Shown here in pieces: positions 47,478-63,971 of a DNA stretch of 64,000 nucleotides (position 1 is its first letter; the number at the start of each line of letters is the position of its first letter). Source of the DNA: Parapristionchus giblindavisi (lineage: Eukaryota > Nematoda > Chromadorea > Rhabditida > Diplogasteridae). Under the pieces are notes generated by a model. It saw nothing but the letters and a program-made list of their open reading frames with translations. It made no database searches and was not told where the DNA came from. Position numbers and translations under genes: made by a program. The DNA lies in NCBI GenBank assembly GCA_943737045.1, contig CALSFV010000228.1, positions 997,501 through 1,061,500 on the forward strand, given 5' to 3'.

Positions 47478-50400
47478 ATGAGCTTCTTCGATTTCAATCG
47501 TCCAAAGATGTTCGATGTGAAGAAGAAGTTAGGAATCGTTGAAAAGGACGAGAAACCACCGACAAAAGAGGGAGGGGAAGCATCATGTAAGTGTTATTTG
47601 TACATACTAATCATTGATTTCATCTCTACAATGAAAGATCAAATTGTTGCCGTACAAAACAATGGTTAACTGTCTATAATGGGAGGGTGTGTCAAAATAA
47701 TACATCGGTAGTTTGCCATGTTAGGCGACCATAAATCTTAATTATTACCTATTACTTCATTATCATCACCTTCTCGTCACTACTACTAACTACATAGTTC
47801 ATCATGTGTTTTGTTGTTATTAGTACATAAGAAGTAATGTGTTTTATAATGTGAATGAATCATATGGGAAGAGATAACGATTTCTCAATCAGATTATGAT
47901 GCAGATTACATGGGAAAGGTGATGAGCATTGTAAACTAATCTCACAGACCATATGCGATAGAGTGTAGTCTGTGTGTACAAGATTGGTCAAATCATCTCT
48001 TCTTTCTTAATCTCTAAATAGCGTATTCCCTCGTGCATTTGTTCTGTTGATAGGAACGACTCTTTCGACTGTAGTCAATGGGTGTCCCTTCTCTTTATTC
48101 ATTCCTCCTCTGCTGATATTGCAGAATACTGGTACATGTGGTCAATAAGATAATGATTCTCTACTCTAACAAGACACGTAAACAAGTCAAAACAATCTAT
48201 CCACTCACATTAATTCTCTATTGAAATGCCAACATTTAAAATCGTATTTTGTAGTTAAAGGCTGTGTATAGAAGGGAATGTAACTGTCAACTGAACGTTA
48301 ATGACAGTTTTTCGAGAATAGCTTGGCAAGCACATTTAATTTTTAATTTATAATAAAATGTTCTCAAGCTTTAAAAAATAACCTTGCATATCAATGCCAG
48401 TATCAAAGCCATGTTCATAAGTAATAATCGGAATGAAATAATGATAATATATGTTTTTAGATTCCGGTAATGAATCATGGGTGGAACTGGCCCCTTCACG
48501 TGGATCTCTATGTTCTTCAGTAGATGCAACAATGGTCATGGTCGACGATACGGGCCTCGATAGGAAAGACTCACGTTTGAGGTTAGTACACAGACACATT
48601 TTTACAGATCTTTCATTCTCATTGTACATTTAACTCCCGCTAGTTACCATAAATATCTTATTTTCTTCTATCTCTATGTTTGAATGATGTGCCGAAGTGG
48701 TAGAATACCACCTGAAACATGTTCTGAATATTCGCGGGAATATATTGTTCGAAGAGCATTGATGTGGGCGAAAACTGGCCTCTGTCACAATATTTCGACG
48801 GCGGTAATCGATACTCAACAATAGCATCTGTCCCGCAATCTTGTTTTGCATACGGCATCGGCCTCTTAACATAAAGTCTCTATATTACAATGCTCTCTCG
48901 TCTCTGTCTAGCTGTGCAAAGAAAATTGTCTTGGTACGTGGAGTTCAATTCGCTTCGAACATCTTTTCGACTAGGCCAAATGACAAACTTTGTAAGAGTG
49001 TGTTAATGGGGAGGAAGAATATTCCGTCGAAGTTGTAATCAATAGGAAAGATGAGAGACAACTACTAGTATCCACTCTTACTTACTCTTCAATCGACATT
49101 ATCTCTACGCTTCATCTTCATCTTTTTCTCTTTCTCACTCAACGAAATGCGATCGTCCGTGACAGGACGTGTATAGAATGTAGGAAGTAGGGGAGACGAG
49201 TGGGATGGTGAGGAGGGATCACAGTCAAAGAGTAAGGGAAAACAACTAGTTGAGTAGCTAAGAGGGGTGAAGATAACGAAGCTAAGGAACAACGGACTGC
49301 GAAGAAAAGAAAAGAAGCGAATCGCTTGAGCAAATATGTTTATTTACTGGATAAGCAGTGCTTTGCGTACATATTTGTTTGATGATTTTTTGGCGAGCAC
49401 ATGATTTAGCCTTGTTCTGTCGATGAGAGTTGTACTAGATTCACGTGAACGTCAACATTCTCTTGAATGATTTGTCGTGGAAAAGAGAACAAAGAACAGT
49501 GAGAGAGAACCAATGGGAATTGATGCTTGATGACTTCTGAATTGTCTATCAACAAAATATGTATGATATTTACTCAATAGTTTGAATTAAATATACAACA
49601 TACAAATGAAGTGAACAGGACAGGCAGATTTAACCAGTTACTTAATCAGATTATTCTTAATATTCAATATACAATATATTTTTATACTATATACAAATAT
49701 AATATCCTCATTTCAGCCCGGTCTCAGTACAGTCTCCTCACATTGAATTCGAGAGCCTCGAGCAGGTGAAATACAAATTGGTGAGAGATATGCTGCCTCC
49801 AGGAAAGAACACTGACTGGATATGGGATTGGAGTAGTCGACCGGAATCACTACCGCCTAAGTATGTTTATTTATTACCTATCATCGAACATCAATTTTAT
49901 TTATTAAGCTTAAATCAAATTTATGTGACTATGAGTAGTACCAATCTAGTGGGGTTCAGCAGGATTGGAATAATGTTTGCGAAAATATTTTGTGATAGTA
50001 ATAGAGATTTTCCTATTCAATGTGTGGAAGAAATTATAATACCATATGTATAATAAATTTTGGTCACAAATATCGTCGAGATTGTAATTCAGGGAATTTT
50101 TTATAGTTCATGTTCTTCTAGCGTCGACCAATGAACCATGCGTTGACATCTTAAGAATATTTGGGCTGTCTAGTCTTTTTATCAGTTCTTAGCTCTTACC
50201 GAAGATTAAACTATTATCGATACTTCCTCTGTCGTATCTGTGATTGTAATGACGATAGTGTGATGAAAGTGTTATGATTAAGAATAAACGGGATTGATAC
50301 ATACTGAGATGATGAAGAAAGAAAAGAAGGGAAGAGGGTTTGAGGGTTGAGAGAGAGACGGAAAAGAATCGAGTGAAGCAATGATTGATGGATGATTTCT

Positions 50401-51436
50401 TATCTCTAGGAAGTCAGTTTCATTGGATGATTTGTGTGATAAGGCAATTATTGAACATAATTTCTCCATCATTTAACACGTATTGCACTGAGAACGATTT
50501 GGTCTCCAATCAATAACAATGATAAATTTATTGCTATTGAAAAAAAACTTTCATCAATTAGATAAGAGTGATGGAAAATTATTTAGACTAGATTATGCTA
50601 TACAAAATGCTAACTAAAATTAAATAAAAATCAGTGATCGTAAAAATTGATAATATATGATAATTATTTAAAGGGTTTCAATTCCAGATGTGTACGTATG
50701 CGTCAATATGGAAGTAATCTCACCACTCCTCCCAATTCACCTGAGCCCGAACTTCTCGCAGCGTTTCCCATTGAGAGAAAGGATCGTCAGTCATATCTCT
50801 CAATGAATATCTTTGTTGGTTTCATCGTTTCCAATCTGGTCACTCTCGTCATTGGAGCCGCTATTGGGTATGCTATCTTTATTTATTCATTTATTTATTA
50901 CTCAAATTACTTTTCAAAGAATGCACAAAATCAAATAGGTCATCAATCGTAGTTTTACTATAATAAAAAACGATAGAGCTCATTGATTCCGGAGAATGTA
51001 GTTATACACAAACGCAATATGCAAAAATCCTGTTATATTCGTCTAGTGAATGGTCGTTATTCTTGCATCTAGTCGATTAAATGGCAGAATAGTTAGCGAA
51101 AACATGCCATATCCACGAATGTTTCACATGCATTGCCTGTGTTATTTAAGAATACGTCGAATCTTTTGGCAAAAAGTGACAGGTCATAAAGTGTCAACTA
51201 TTGACGCAGATCAATTCACAATTTCGTTTATCAAATATGATGTAAACATTCGCAAGCTCAGTCAAAATATAACAATAATCGATTTTTGTTTTCTAGTATC
51301 AAATCTGACACAGTGCACTAATAAAATCAGCTACAATAACTGGGAAAACGAGTATCGGAAATGAGGTGGAGAGTAATCCTATGAATTATGCAGATTCGCT
51401 GTATGCCGTCGTCTCGCGAAGCAGAAAGAGATCTAA
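47478..51436 (+). CDS. BNIP3: BNIP3/DCT-1 mitophagy receptor
   Basis: Five exons: 47478-47586, 48461-48581, 49717-49860, 50688-50867, 51394-51436; 198 residues, human 194. Family signatures: the LC3-interacting motif WVEL (43-46) in ESWVEL, the BNIP3 block [17 protein letters not shown] (109-125), and a C-terminal membrane anchor (about 164-190) with GAAIG (181-185), the GxxxG dimer motif, followed by a short basic tail (RRLAKQKEI). BNIP3 sits in the outer mitochondrial membrane and recruits autophagosomes; DCT-1 is the C. elegans version. The His of the vertebrate membrane-segment Ser-His pair is Asn here (S173 N174). Intron 2 (48582-49716) holds no second gene that I can support. Convergent with sideroflexin. 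Confidence 0.93.
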
Positions 51437-52015
51437 TGGATGCGACTGATCGACACTTTCGTTAATCACCGAATACTCACCATCTTCCACTTTGTATATG
51501 GTAGATTTTACATAATTGTAAGATATTTTATTTGTCTCGTCGTACACGCAAACGTATTTCATTCTTGTGTTGACCAGATCAATCGATATCCTATCGATTG
51601 ATTTGCATCGTACATTTGTACATAATGTATACATTCTCTCTGTTATTCACTATTGCCGTCGTTTCCATTCATTCATCCTAATATCAACAACCCACAATCC
51701 ACCCTAAGATGAGGCATAACATCGGCGTATTCTCGGCTGGTTTCCTATTACCATAACTTCATCTCTTCGTTTCCTTTCCTTCATTCATTCTATTCAATTG
51801 CTCCGAACACGGGCGGTAGCGTTCCTATCACTTCTCGATTGTCGTCTCTCACACATTTGCATTCTCTTTCTGCTTCACGAGAATACCTTATTTTCTCCCT
51901 TATTCTATATACGACAAAAAAACAATAATTCCTATATTATGGCTCGGATATTGTGGACCTAATGGAATAAAGACAATGAAATCTAATCGTATGGCTAGAC
52001 TAAACAGTACATCTA
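51437..52015. other. Convergent 3' regions of BNIP3 and sideroflexin
   Basis: About 580 bp between the two stop codons. An AATAAA at about 51965 could serve BNIP3. A minus-strand frame at 51386-51634 has gene-like composition but overlaps the last BNIP3 exon and is not called as a gene. Confidence 0.5.
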
Positions 52016-54129
52016 TTATAGCCCCTTGTTGAAGAAGACCTTAGACAGGTTCTTGTTCAATAGTTTCTCATATGAATCGGGTTCATATTTCTTGATGGTC
52101 TCAACGTCGATGGAAGATTGTTGAGGGAAGAGCGCACATCCAACAGGAACCATTGCTCCGTAGCTGAAAGAATGGAGTTAGCTTATTTACAGGAGTAGCC
52201 ATTCTTTCTGTTTACTGCCTGTCTTCTATTGAATCGGACAAGGCATGTGACTAAGATATTGCTTCGAAATACAGACATCGCTCCATGACGTTACTATTCT
52301 ATTTTCAAAACTTTACTATTAAAAAATTGATGTATTCTTGACTACCTAAATAATTCTGATACATGAAGTAAAAGATTTTTAAAAAAAACGAACATGACAA
52401 AGGTGAGGACGAGTTGTACGGGAATATTTAGTGTCCGAATGTTCTTCACGAACCATTCCTTCTTCAGCAGACGTTCAACGATGATTGGTGTGAGGACTGA
52501 ATAAATATTCATTTTTCGCATCATAATGATAGCCACATACATCGCAGAATATTGTGACAATAACTAGCACTGTTTCTATATTCTCTATTTCGTCTTTCTA
52601 TGAAATGATTCAGATAATAACGATAAAAATCATGATTACTCGCTGCTAATTATCAAGAGATCAGAAAACACTAACGTACTCATGGTAGGAGCGACGATGA
52701 CATTTCTCGAAAGAACAACGAGAGATACTCCTTTGTATGCTGCTAATTTGCTTGTTCCAATGACATTTCCTTCTTTGTCCGTCACAACGATGCCATTCTT
52801 GAGCTCACTGCAAATTAAGGGATTCTTGAGAGCACCGCGTCGTTTGTTATTGATCTCAGAACAATGAACATTCGAAAATTAGTGGTACAGCAGGATAAAA
52901 AAGCCAGGAAAAAGCTCACTTCTGTCTCATCATGGGAATATTGATCGCGTTGGCGACGGCTACGGCTCCGAGAGGAACCATTCGCTGTAGAGTCTGGCTA
53001 ACCTGGAAATAATGCTGCGTAGTTAAATTTAAAAATATTTGGTTATAATTATATGTACAATTACAATCTTTTCTTGATTTATTCTATAGGCGTATATAGT
53101 TCAGTTGCGTAGAGAATTAAGCGAGTAAGATATGTAAATATGTACCTGTTTCTTAGCAACATATGCCTTGAGTCCCATGGCCATCGAAAGTGCTCCACCG
53201 ACGGCTGTTCCATATGCAGTGACGAGGTCCTACAAATGTAATATTATTGATAACATTATTTATTACATCATTATATCAGTCAATCGCTCTTGTTTAATTT
53301 TCGAAAAAAAAATCAACATTTTTTTCCATTTTTTGAAAGTTTGTGTTATTTTTTTAAAATTCCCATATTTGCATGTCAAGATGAGCTCACTGATGTCTTT
53401 AATTCGCTGTTCGCATTTCGATTTGTGTAGTTGACGAGGGCATTGAACGACTGATTTGCCCATTGCCAGAAGAGAACAGCGGGCGTTGATTGGTACCTGA
53501 CAGTGACCACACATAATTATCATTGCGACGAACTTAAATTGTATATTTTGAGCTCTTATGAAACATAGATATTGATAACTCTCTAATTGAAACTATTAGC
53601 TTTAAAAGAGGAAATGATGTCGACAGAATTAATATGATAAACTAACCAAATCATCATGGCTCCACACAGCATTGTTCCTCCCCATGCATTGAAGCACATT
53701 CGTCCTCCTATATTCTGTAGTTCTCCCGTATCCGGATGAAAGGCCGATCCTACCAATCGTTGTGCACGATAAAGATCCTCCATCTTCGTATTCGATGGCT
53801 CTCTTTTGGCTCTGAATAGTATTACCATTACTGTTAAAAGATCATGACGTACTCAGGATTAATTGCAACAAAATGTGCACGGTTATTGCTGCTTATTGAT
53901 GTAATGCACTTTAACGTTATAAATTCGTACATATATCGTCTTCCAAATTGCAACATCCTAATTCAATAACAGCTCACTTGTAACTGTCTACTAAGAACTT
54001 GGCCGCCATGAGTTCTTTCGTAGTACAGAATGAGATAGAAGGATCAGTGATGGAGGCGAAGTGTCGTAATCGACCATAAAATGTTGATTGATCCCATCTG
54101 GGCTTATCAAGATCAATGCGATCAGACAT
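52016..54129 (-). CDS. SFXN: Sideroflexin, mitochondrial serine transporter family
   Basis: Eight exons in coding order: 54129-53978, 53811-53647, 53496-53391, 53229-53146, 53002-52920, 52807-52680, 52496-52346, 52163-52016; 338 residues, SFXN1 322. Hallmarks: [13 protein letters not shown] near the N-terminus, FHPDTGE, the TPAVLFWQW...[13 protein letters not shown] block, GTSKLAA, PIIVERL and the FNKGL C-terminus. Sideroflexins lie in the inner mitochondrial membrane; SFXN1 carries serine into mitochondria for one-carbon metabolism. Which paralogue this is cannot be told. The seventh exon ends with about 15 residues not seen in the family (around 276-290). Start: first ATG, seven bases after an attgtag acceptor-like site on the minus strand. 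Confidence 0.95.
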
Positions 54130-55384
54130 CGTTCGCCTACAATAATCTAGAGTTACCGTAGATTCATAACAACATTAAATCCACTGGGGTGTTCAGTCTA
54201 CGAGGCGGTACGGTAATATGTAGAAGTGATTACTGTATTGAGCATTAATCAGTCGAAAAGTCTTGAGACACTCTAACAGGATGTGGATAGCCATTAGTTG
54301 TGTACGCAATCAAGGAATTGTCTTAATACAACATTTTAATCTATTTCTGCTTTGCATCTTTCAAAAAGTATTCGAGTATAAACACAAAATAGGAAGCGTA
54401 AAAGCTAGACACATTGTTCAAATAAATAAATATATATTTACTGTTACAAGCATTTCTCTAATGAAAATTACAAATGTATGTGAATGAATGGTAGGCATAT
54501 TGGGAGAAGTATTATCTACGAAAGTTATTGCAATCAATCGATGAGATAAAACGAAAGAGAAAGATAAGAGACAAGGAGGCAAAAAAGGGAAAATGATGAG
54601 AAGAGAAGGGGGATGAGAGAGAGAACCGGCATTAGAAATCGTCAGTAGTCCTACACTTAGAAACGGTTTGAAAGAGTTAGCGTAGTGGGCTATAGCTAGA
54701 CGGGAGCAAAATTGGTATGAATAAAAATATGTTTAAAAAAAGATTTATGCGCACGTTGCTGTGGAAAAATATCGCATATACATAAATCTTTCGAATGATT
54801 CATAATCAAAATTCGAATTACTGGCGACCAATTAAGAGCGATGACACTCCGAAATAAAATCGGGGAAGAAAACAATAAAACACTAATCGTAGGCTCATAT
54901 TTGGTGTGTCTGGTCTCTAATCAATAATTCGATGTGTGGGTGATCTAACTATAAGAGATGAGAAGATGAGTAGGATGTATGGGGCACATTTCATGATTAG
55001 GCACAATATCAATGGAGAGAATGTGAATGAGAGAAAGCTATGGGCTCTAAACAATATCTCCTGAGGCACGACTGTAGGGGACAGAAAGGTATCAGGGGGG
55101 GGGGGGGGGGGATCATACACGAATATGGTAGGTTTAAGGAGGAGAATACCAACGATGTATAGAAGGGCGCAAAAGGAGTTGGCTATAGTTAGTACACACC
55201 AGTATGTATAGAAGAAGATGAATAACATATACGATGAAGAGGGCTTATGGGGATGAATGTGGCAAAGCATAGGCAAATCACGATAAAGTAAGGATGAATA
55301 TATTTAATGGGCAACGGATGGGTGAGAGGAAAGAGATTTGCTAGAGGCGTCAGAATGGTGGAGGATGTGCCTCAATGAATTGAT
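54130..55384. other. Intergenic, SFXN upstream and GRB2 downstream region
   Basis: Non-coding on both strands as far as I can tell. A poly-G run lies at about 55096-55111. The frames at 54263-54487 and 54917-55276 lack support. An ATTAAA-type poly(A) signal for GRB2 may lie near 55300 on the minus strand. Confidence 0.5.
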
Positions 55385-58946
<3,562 letters not shown>

Positions 58947-60631
58947 AGTCGAGACTGAACAAAATAATTTAACTTAAGAGACTTAGCAAGTTAAGGCACG
59001 ACTTAGCACGGTCATAAAAGAGCCAATTGTATAAGAAAAGTGAAGGTGTTCTTAGTTAGAAGATTGATGAGTTCTCATTGCAAAGTTAATAAAGAAAAAT
59101 TGTGTACCCTGCTTGAACTTTTGCAGAATTTGAGAAGTAACAAAAAAGACTGTGAAATGTTCAAGAGAGCGACATTACTAATAGGGAAGGAGGAGTGACT
59201 ATGATTGAGATATCATCTATACAATATAGAACGATGAAGGGATGACGGGGAAAGAGAAAGGGGAATGGTCAGACGAGGTGGTTAGAGAAGGTGAGCGGAG
59301 AGATAAGCAGAGGCAGAGGTGACGAGGAGAAGAAAGACGATAGAAACACTGATGGAAGGGGAGAGAATCGGCCATGGTCTTTGTCGTTTGCTTATCGGCC
59401 AAAGCAATCCACTACAGACTAACTTCATTCTCTGTGCTACATGATCTATGATCAAAAATGTAAATGTTGAATAAATCTCATCGTAGTCTCCATTAGAGAA
59501 TGAATCATTGAATTGAAATGTGAGAAGAGGGCAGAGATAGGGAGACGGAAGAAGGGGAAGCAAAGATGTGGCGGTGAAAGAAGAAAGGGGGAAGTGATTT
59601 AGGTGAAGAAAGAAGAGATATGTGTGTGAGAGGGAAGGGTCATTCGGAAAGTAAAGAGGAGAGGTTGTGAAGCAAGGTGTACTATAGTACGAATTTTATG
59701 TATGCTACAGAATACGTGACTAATTAGGTCTAAGATAAAGTAATGATGAACTAAACTCTATGGATTTTGCAAACGGATGGAAAGAGTCAATTCATAAAAA
59801 GCGAAGAAATAAGTCTTTTCCGATAGCAAAGACATCTAAGATGGTTGAACGAAGGGCGGAGCAAAGGGAGACCGACATTCGTTTTCCTATTGAGAATGTG
59901 TGCACAAACAGAATCTATCCGTGTATTTGAACTATCGGAGGAAAGAAGGACACGAATACGAGAGCGGTTGGTTAAGGAACGATCGTTGCAAATGAACAAA
60001 GGGTAATTTCGGAAGTAGTAATGATAACAACTATCAAATATTTATCAAAATAACCATGAAGCAGTTGATCGCTATATTTAAGGAATAAATCACAATTATT
60101 AATAAAGAATCAAACACTAACAAAATGTTAGCCTGATTGAAGAGAGTAAACATAAGAGGCAGAAATAAACAAAAGCAAAATAGTAAATAGTAGGAAGTGG
60201 GAAAATTATGGCAGGATAGGGCACGCAGCGCGACCGCTACGCGCGATACTCATCCGCTCCCTCTCCCTATTGCTGTCCCTCCTCTCGGGCTCTCTCACTC
60301 TCCCTACGATCAATCCACACGGCGCGAGGTTCAAATGGGCAGGGGAGTGGGTGTATTTACCCTTGCGCCGTGGGTGTTACTTATTATTCGTTGAGCAAAC
60401 ATGCTGTGGAATTATTAAATAACTTATTAAGGGACGGTATCTCTTGGAGACTTATACGTTCTAATTCGCGGGGCATCCCCGCGAGGAAGAGTTGAACTAG
60501 AGCATTTCAAAGAAATCAGTAAAAATCACAACCCGATGGTATACGAACCCTTCAGGCACGGCGAAAGAGAGCGCCCTAGACCACTGACTTGGATATTCCT
60601 TCGTTGGAAAGTGATTGTCTGTCCACGATAC

Positions 60632-63197
60632 ATTTGCATAGACGGGTTATATTATAAGGAAGCACAGATAGTCCATATGTAAATCAAATTTCGATTTGCA
60701 TACACTGTATTAGCATGAGATTTGCATCAAATAACGGTGCTCCAGCGTGGAAATCAATCGCACATTCCTTAAACTAGAGTATGATAGTCCGTCAATTCGT
60801 CATGGGATAAAATTTCACTTTCGAATATTTTCGGCATTTCAATTAATATATTTATGGGAAACTCTCAATTTAAGATATATCTGGATACATAGACAGACTG
60901 GCTAATATTATAAATATGTAAACCATATACATATTAGGCTCACCATGTTTATCTTTCAGGGCTGTCTATTTCATATTGTTTTGCATAAATGACAATCTCT
61001 AGGTCTTTATTCATCGTCTCATAAATAATATACTTCAAATGTTTAATAATATCATTATGCAGTCAACTGACTCAACGAAATATATCAAAACAATTACAGA
61101 AAATTCAGCAGGCTGAGAAACAGCCTTTTGAAATAGCGCATATTGCTATCAATATCTTATATCCTCCCTTCCTTCTTGATGGTCTTTTTGTTTGTAATGC
61201 AAATAATTTTCACCTTTATTTGTTTATTATCTTACTAATGTATCTAATACTGGATGGGAAAAATAGTTAACATAATTGAATATTCTAATATTCCACACAT
61301 TAGATCCTCAAAAACAAAACAAAAAACCTTTTTTGGTGATCTATTTGGTAATGTGCTTCATGTTCTATCGTAAATTCTCCAGTAGTCGGTAGCAGGGTTG
61401 TGTGGAAAATACTTTTCGGAAGAAATCGAAAACGCTATTTTGCGGTCCCGGAAAACCCGAAAAATGAAAACGAAAAATGAAACAAAGCACTTTATTTTAC
61501 AATTTATTTCGGAAGCAATCAAAACGAACATAGTAATGATCAAGAACCATGTAGTATCAAATAATATAATAATCATATAGAAACAAATAAACGAATTAAA
61601 GTAGCTTAGAATCCTAGGAGTGGAATGTTCAAGTTGATGGACAACAACGCTATAGACGTCATTGTGATCATCATTAGCAAATCATGGGTCAGAAATATGA
61701 GACAAAATAGTCAGATAAAATGAATAAAAACTTCAAATGTTATTTTTAAATATATATTTTCAGATTATAATTTCCGATTTTCCGACCTTTTCCGAATTTT
61801 TCCAACGAAAAAAACGGATTTTTTGCGGCAGGTATGTATGTGGCACGTATCTCGCGGGATATGTTGCATTACTGTTTGCAAGATATGATAATGTTCGCAT
61901 CTCTGTTCATCACATTCTCTGAATGTTAATAGTTAAAATTGTTTATATTCTCCTTTGGATCCATCTATCGGCTCGTGTAAATATATGAATCAATTCATCT
62001 GATAACTCATTACATTATCTAATGCATACCACAGATTCGACGATCTAATGAAGGTAGAATAAGTGAGTCTGAGATTGATGGAATCATCAAGACATCGAGT
62101 TATACAGTGGTAATATATTATACAAATGAGTATCCTAAAATCAAACCCCAAGCAAAATTTGATTTCTGCATCGGCAATCCCCTCTCTCAAACCTAGGAAA
62201 GCGATAGATTATGTCATTTCTGAGGGTTTTAAATTTGCTCGGGGTGTCCTTTAAGCGCGCATGCATGATACGCGAAAATAGATTTAATCATAACTTCGGG
62301 ATATGTGCAGGGATCGGCAACATATAAAAAAATACTCATCTTTAAATGTATAATAGTACCTTACTGTAAAGAAAACTTGGTAAGAACACTGGGGCAAATT
62401 ATTTTGAACTGTTTCCCACACAGATATTTGTCATACTGTAGAATCTCATGCCGCATATTATCGCAAACTGAAGAATGTTATGCAAATCTAATACATTGTT
62501 TTGAACCTCTTAATTATCTTTTTAGCATATTTATTTATTTGCATAACCTTTATATCATTACAATTTGCTTAAATGGCGCGTTACCTCTCTCAATGGCCTC
62601 TTCATTGCGCACACTATTTCTCTGTTCTCTAACAACAAGAAAGCATTGCGCGTCTAAGAGACCATTGAGAGAGGTTACGCTCCCTTTAATTGGTATGAAA
62701 CAATTCTAACGTCATCAGTTCCTCTTGAATAAATCTATTCAAGTTTTCACTCAAGGATGGATATCTTTTCCTATCTTATTTCCCCTTTCATATAACTAAC
62801 TCTTTTATGAAGAATTGAGTGATTCATATTTTTATTACCAATACTCATTTGCCTTGCGCTGTTGTTAAATTACACGTGGCATTTGTAATATTTTTACATA
62901 ACATACGGAAGAGGTCACATTATTCTATTCACCTAAACATTGTTCACAATTTATTTCGATGATTACAACTAGTATAATGCCCATTTCATCTCGAGAAAAT
63001 GATAGATTTATGATGTATTTTAGCGTGTTTGTGACACCCCAAACTGAGGGGCACTGAATGTTAATTTTGATAAAGTGTTTAAATTGTAAATTGTGATATT
63101 TTCCCATTAATGCATGATGATAGCTCTTCTTTATTATAATTAACACTTCCTCCTTATAACGATGAGATCGATAAAGATAAAGGAGAATAATGCAAAT
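60632..63197. promoter_or_regulatory. Cluster of seven perfect octamer motifs
   Basis: ATTTGCAT on the plus strand at 60632, 60694, 60720 and 62537, and its complement ATGCAAAT at 61197, 62480 and 63190. The first three lie within 96 bases. This is the classic POU-homeodomain site. The cluster lies upstream of GRB2; regulatory function is inferred only. Confidence 0.35.
62572..62690. repeat. Imperfect inverted repeat
   Basis: The left arm AACGCGCC-side sequence 62572-62611 and right arm 62643-62690 share ACCTCTCTCAATGGCCTCTT in opposite orientation with one mismatch, plus weaker flanking complementarity, around a loop of about 30 bases. Possibly a small MITE or a structured-RNA relic. Confidence 0.5.
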
Positions 63198-63264
63198 ACT
63201 GTTAAGGAAAGTAAGATAGTCATTAAAAATACAGGCAATATGGAGATAGTAAATGCGGGATTGT

Positions 63265-63971
63265 TCAGATTTCTATGAAAGTTGTGCAGTCTTGTTTCCC
63301 AATCCAATCATATACAGTTTTCTGCAATTAATAAATATAAGAGAAGTAGGAATGTACAGAGCTGACCGATATTTCATCATCGACTTTTTGTGAGTATCCA
63401 TTGTTGATCGCCCATATTATAATACCGTAATGACCTGAGAATATTCAGCCACTGTGTTTTAAACAAATAAGCATCAAAGTGAAAATTTTAAAAAAAGACT
63501 AACCACTTCTAAAAGCCAATTCTAGAGGAGTATATCCTTTTTTATTCTTCAAATGTTTATCGAACTAAATTTAAATATGGTAGACCACGAAAATGAGTTC
63601 AAATTGTAACCTCGATTAAATATCTCACAATCGACATCCATCCGTGCATACAAGCATAGTGCATGGCTGTGTTGCCATCTTTGTCTCGCTGAAGAGGTTA
63701 AGATATGAGCGGGTCAGTGTATATATAGTATTATATATTGGTACATGACAAGTGGAGAATCCCGCTCGAATCAGAAAATCGACAGTACTGTCCTTTCCAT
63801 TAAGAACAGCTAGCAGCAATGGACTTCTGTCAGAGATACAACATTACGTCATCTATGCATGACATTAATCAATTTTAAGACAAACCTTTGATGTTCATCG
63901 ACGATTGATTTGACGTTTTGTTTTGTTGTAAGAATTGCACACAAATTAAAATTATCGTTTATAGCTGCGAT
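63265..63971 (-). CDS. Ankyrin-repeat protein, 3' end only (partial)
   Basis: Six exons in coding order: 63971-63886, 63826-63745, 63688-63611, 63564-63504, 63434-63367, 63321-63265, with matching phases; 143 residues are visible. Ankyrin repeats are clear: SPLLLAVLNGKDSTVDFLI, RDKDGNTAMHYACMHG with IVRYLIE, and NKKGYTPLELAFRSG with HYGIIIWAI. The protein ends KTVYDWIGKQDCTTFIEI. The first exon seen opens with an acceptor (ttttcag), so more exons lie beyond position 64000. Ankyrin proteins bind partners and no catalytic domain is visible here; the family cannot be told from the end alone. Confidence 0.85.

Larger units (their letters stand above)
58947..63264. other. 4.3-kb region upstream of GRB2, no supported gene
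   Basis: Holds the GRB2 promoter and the 3' flank of the ankyrin gene. Contents: GA-rich sequence at 59280-59660, a locally GC-rich patch at 60210-60380, a tRNA-like relic near 60540-60600, a cluster of octamer ATTTGCAT motifs (60632-63197), sequence with inverted CGGAAA-type repeats at 61390-61820, and an imperfect foldback at 62572-62690. No exon could be supported on either strand. Confidence 0.5.

Noticed and set aside
59217..59563. Minus-strand frames with hydrophobic, signal-like stretches
   Set aside because: They derive from GA-rich plus-strand sequence, overlap each other in two frames, and have no splice context.
60540..60600. tRNA-like sequence on the minus strand (TGGTCTAGGGC A-box-like, GGTTCGTATACC B-box-like)
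   Set aside because: The T-stem and acceptor stem do not pair, so it is not a functional tRNA. At most a tRNA-derived relic or SINE fragment.
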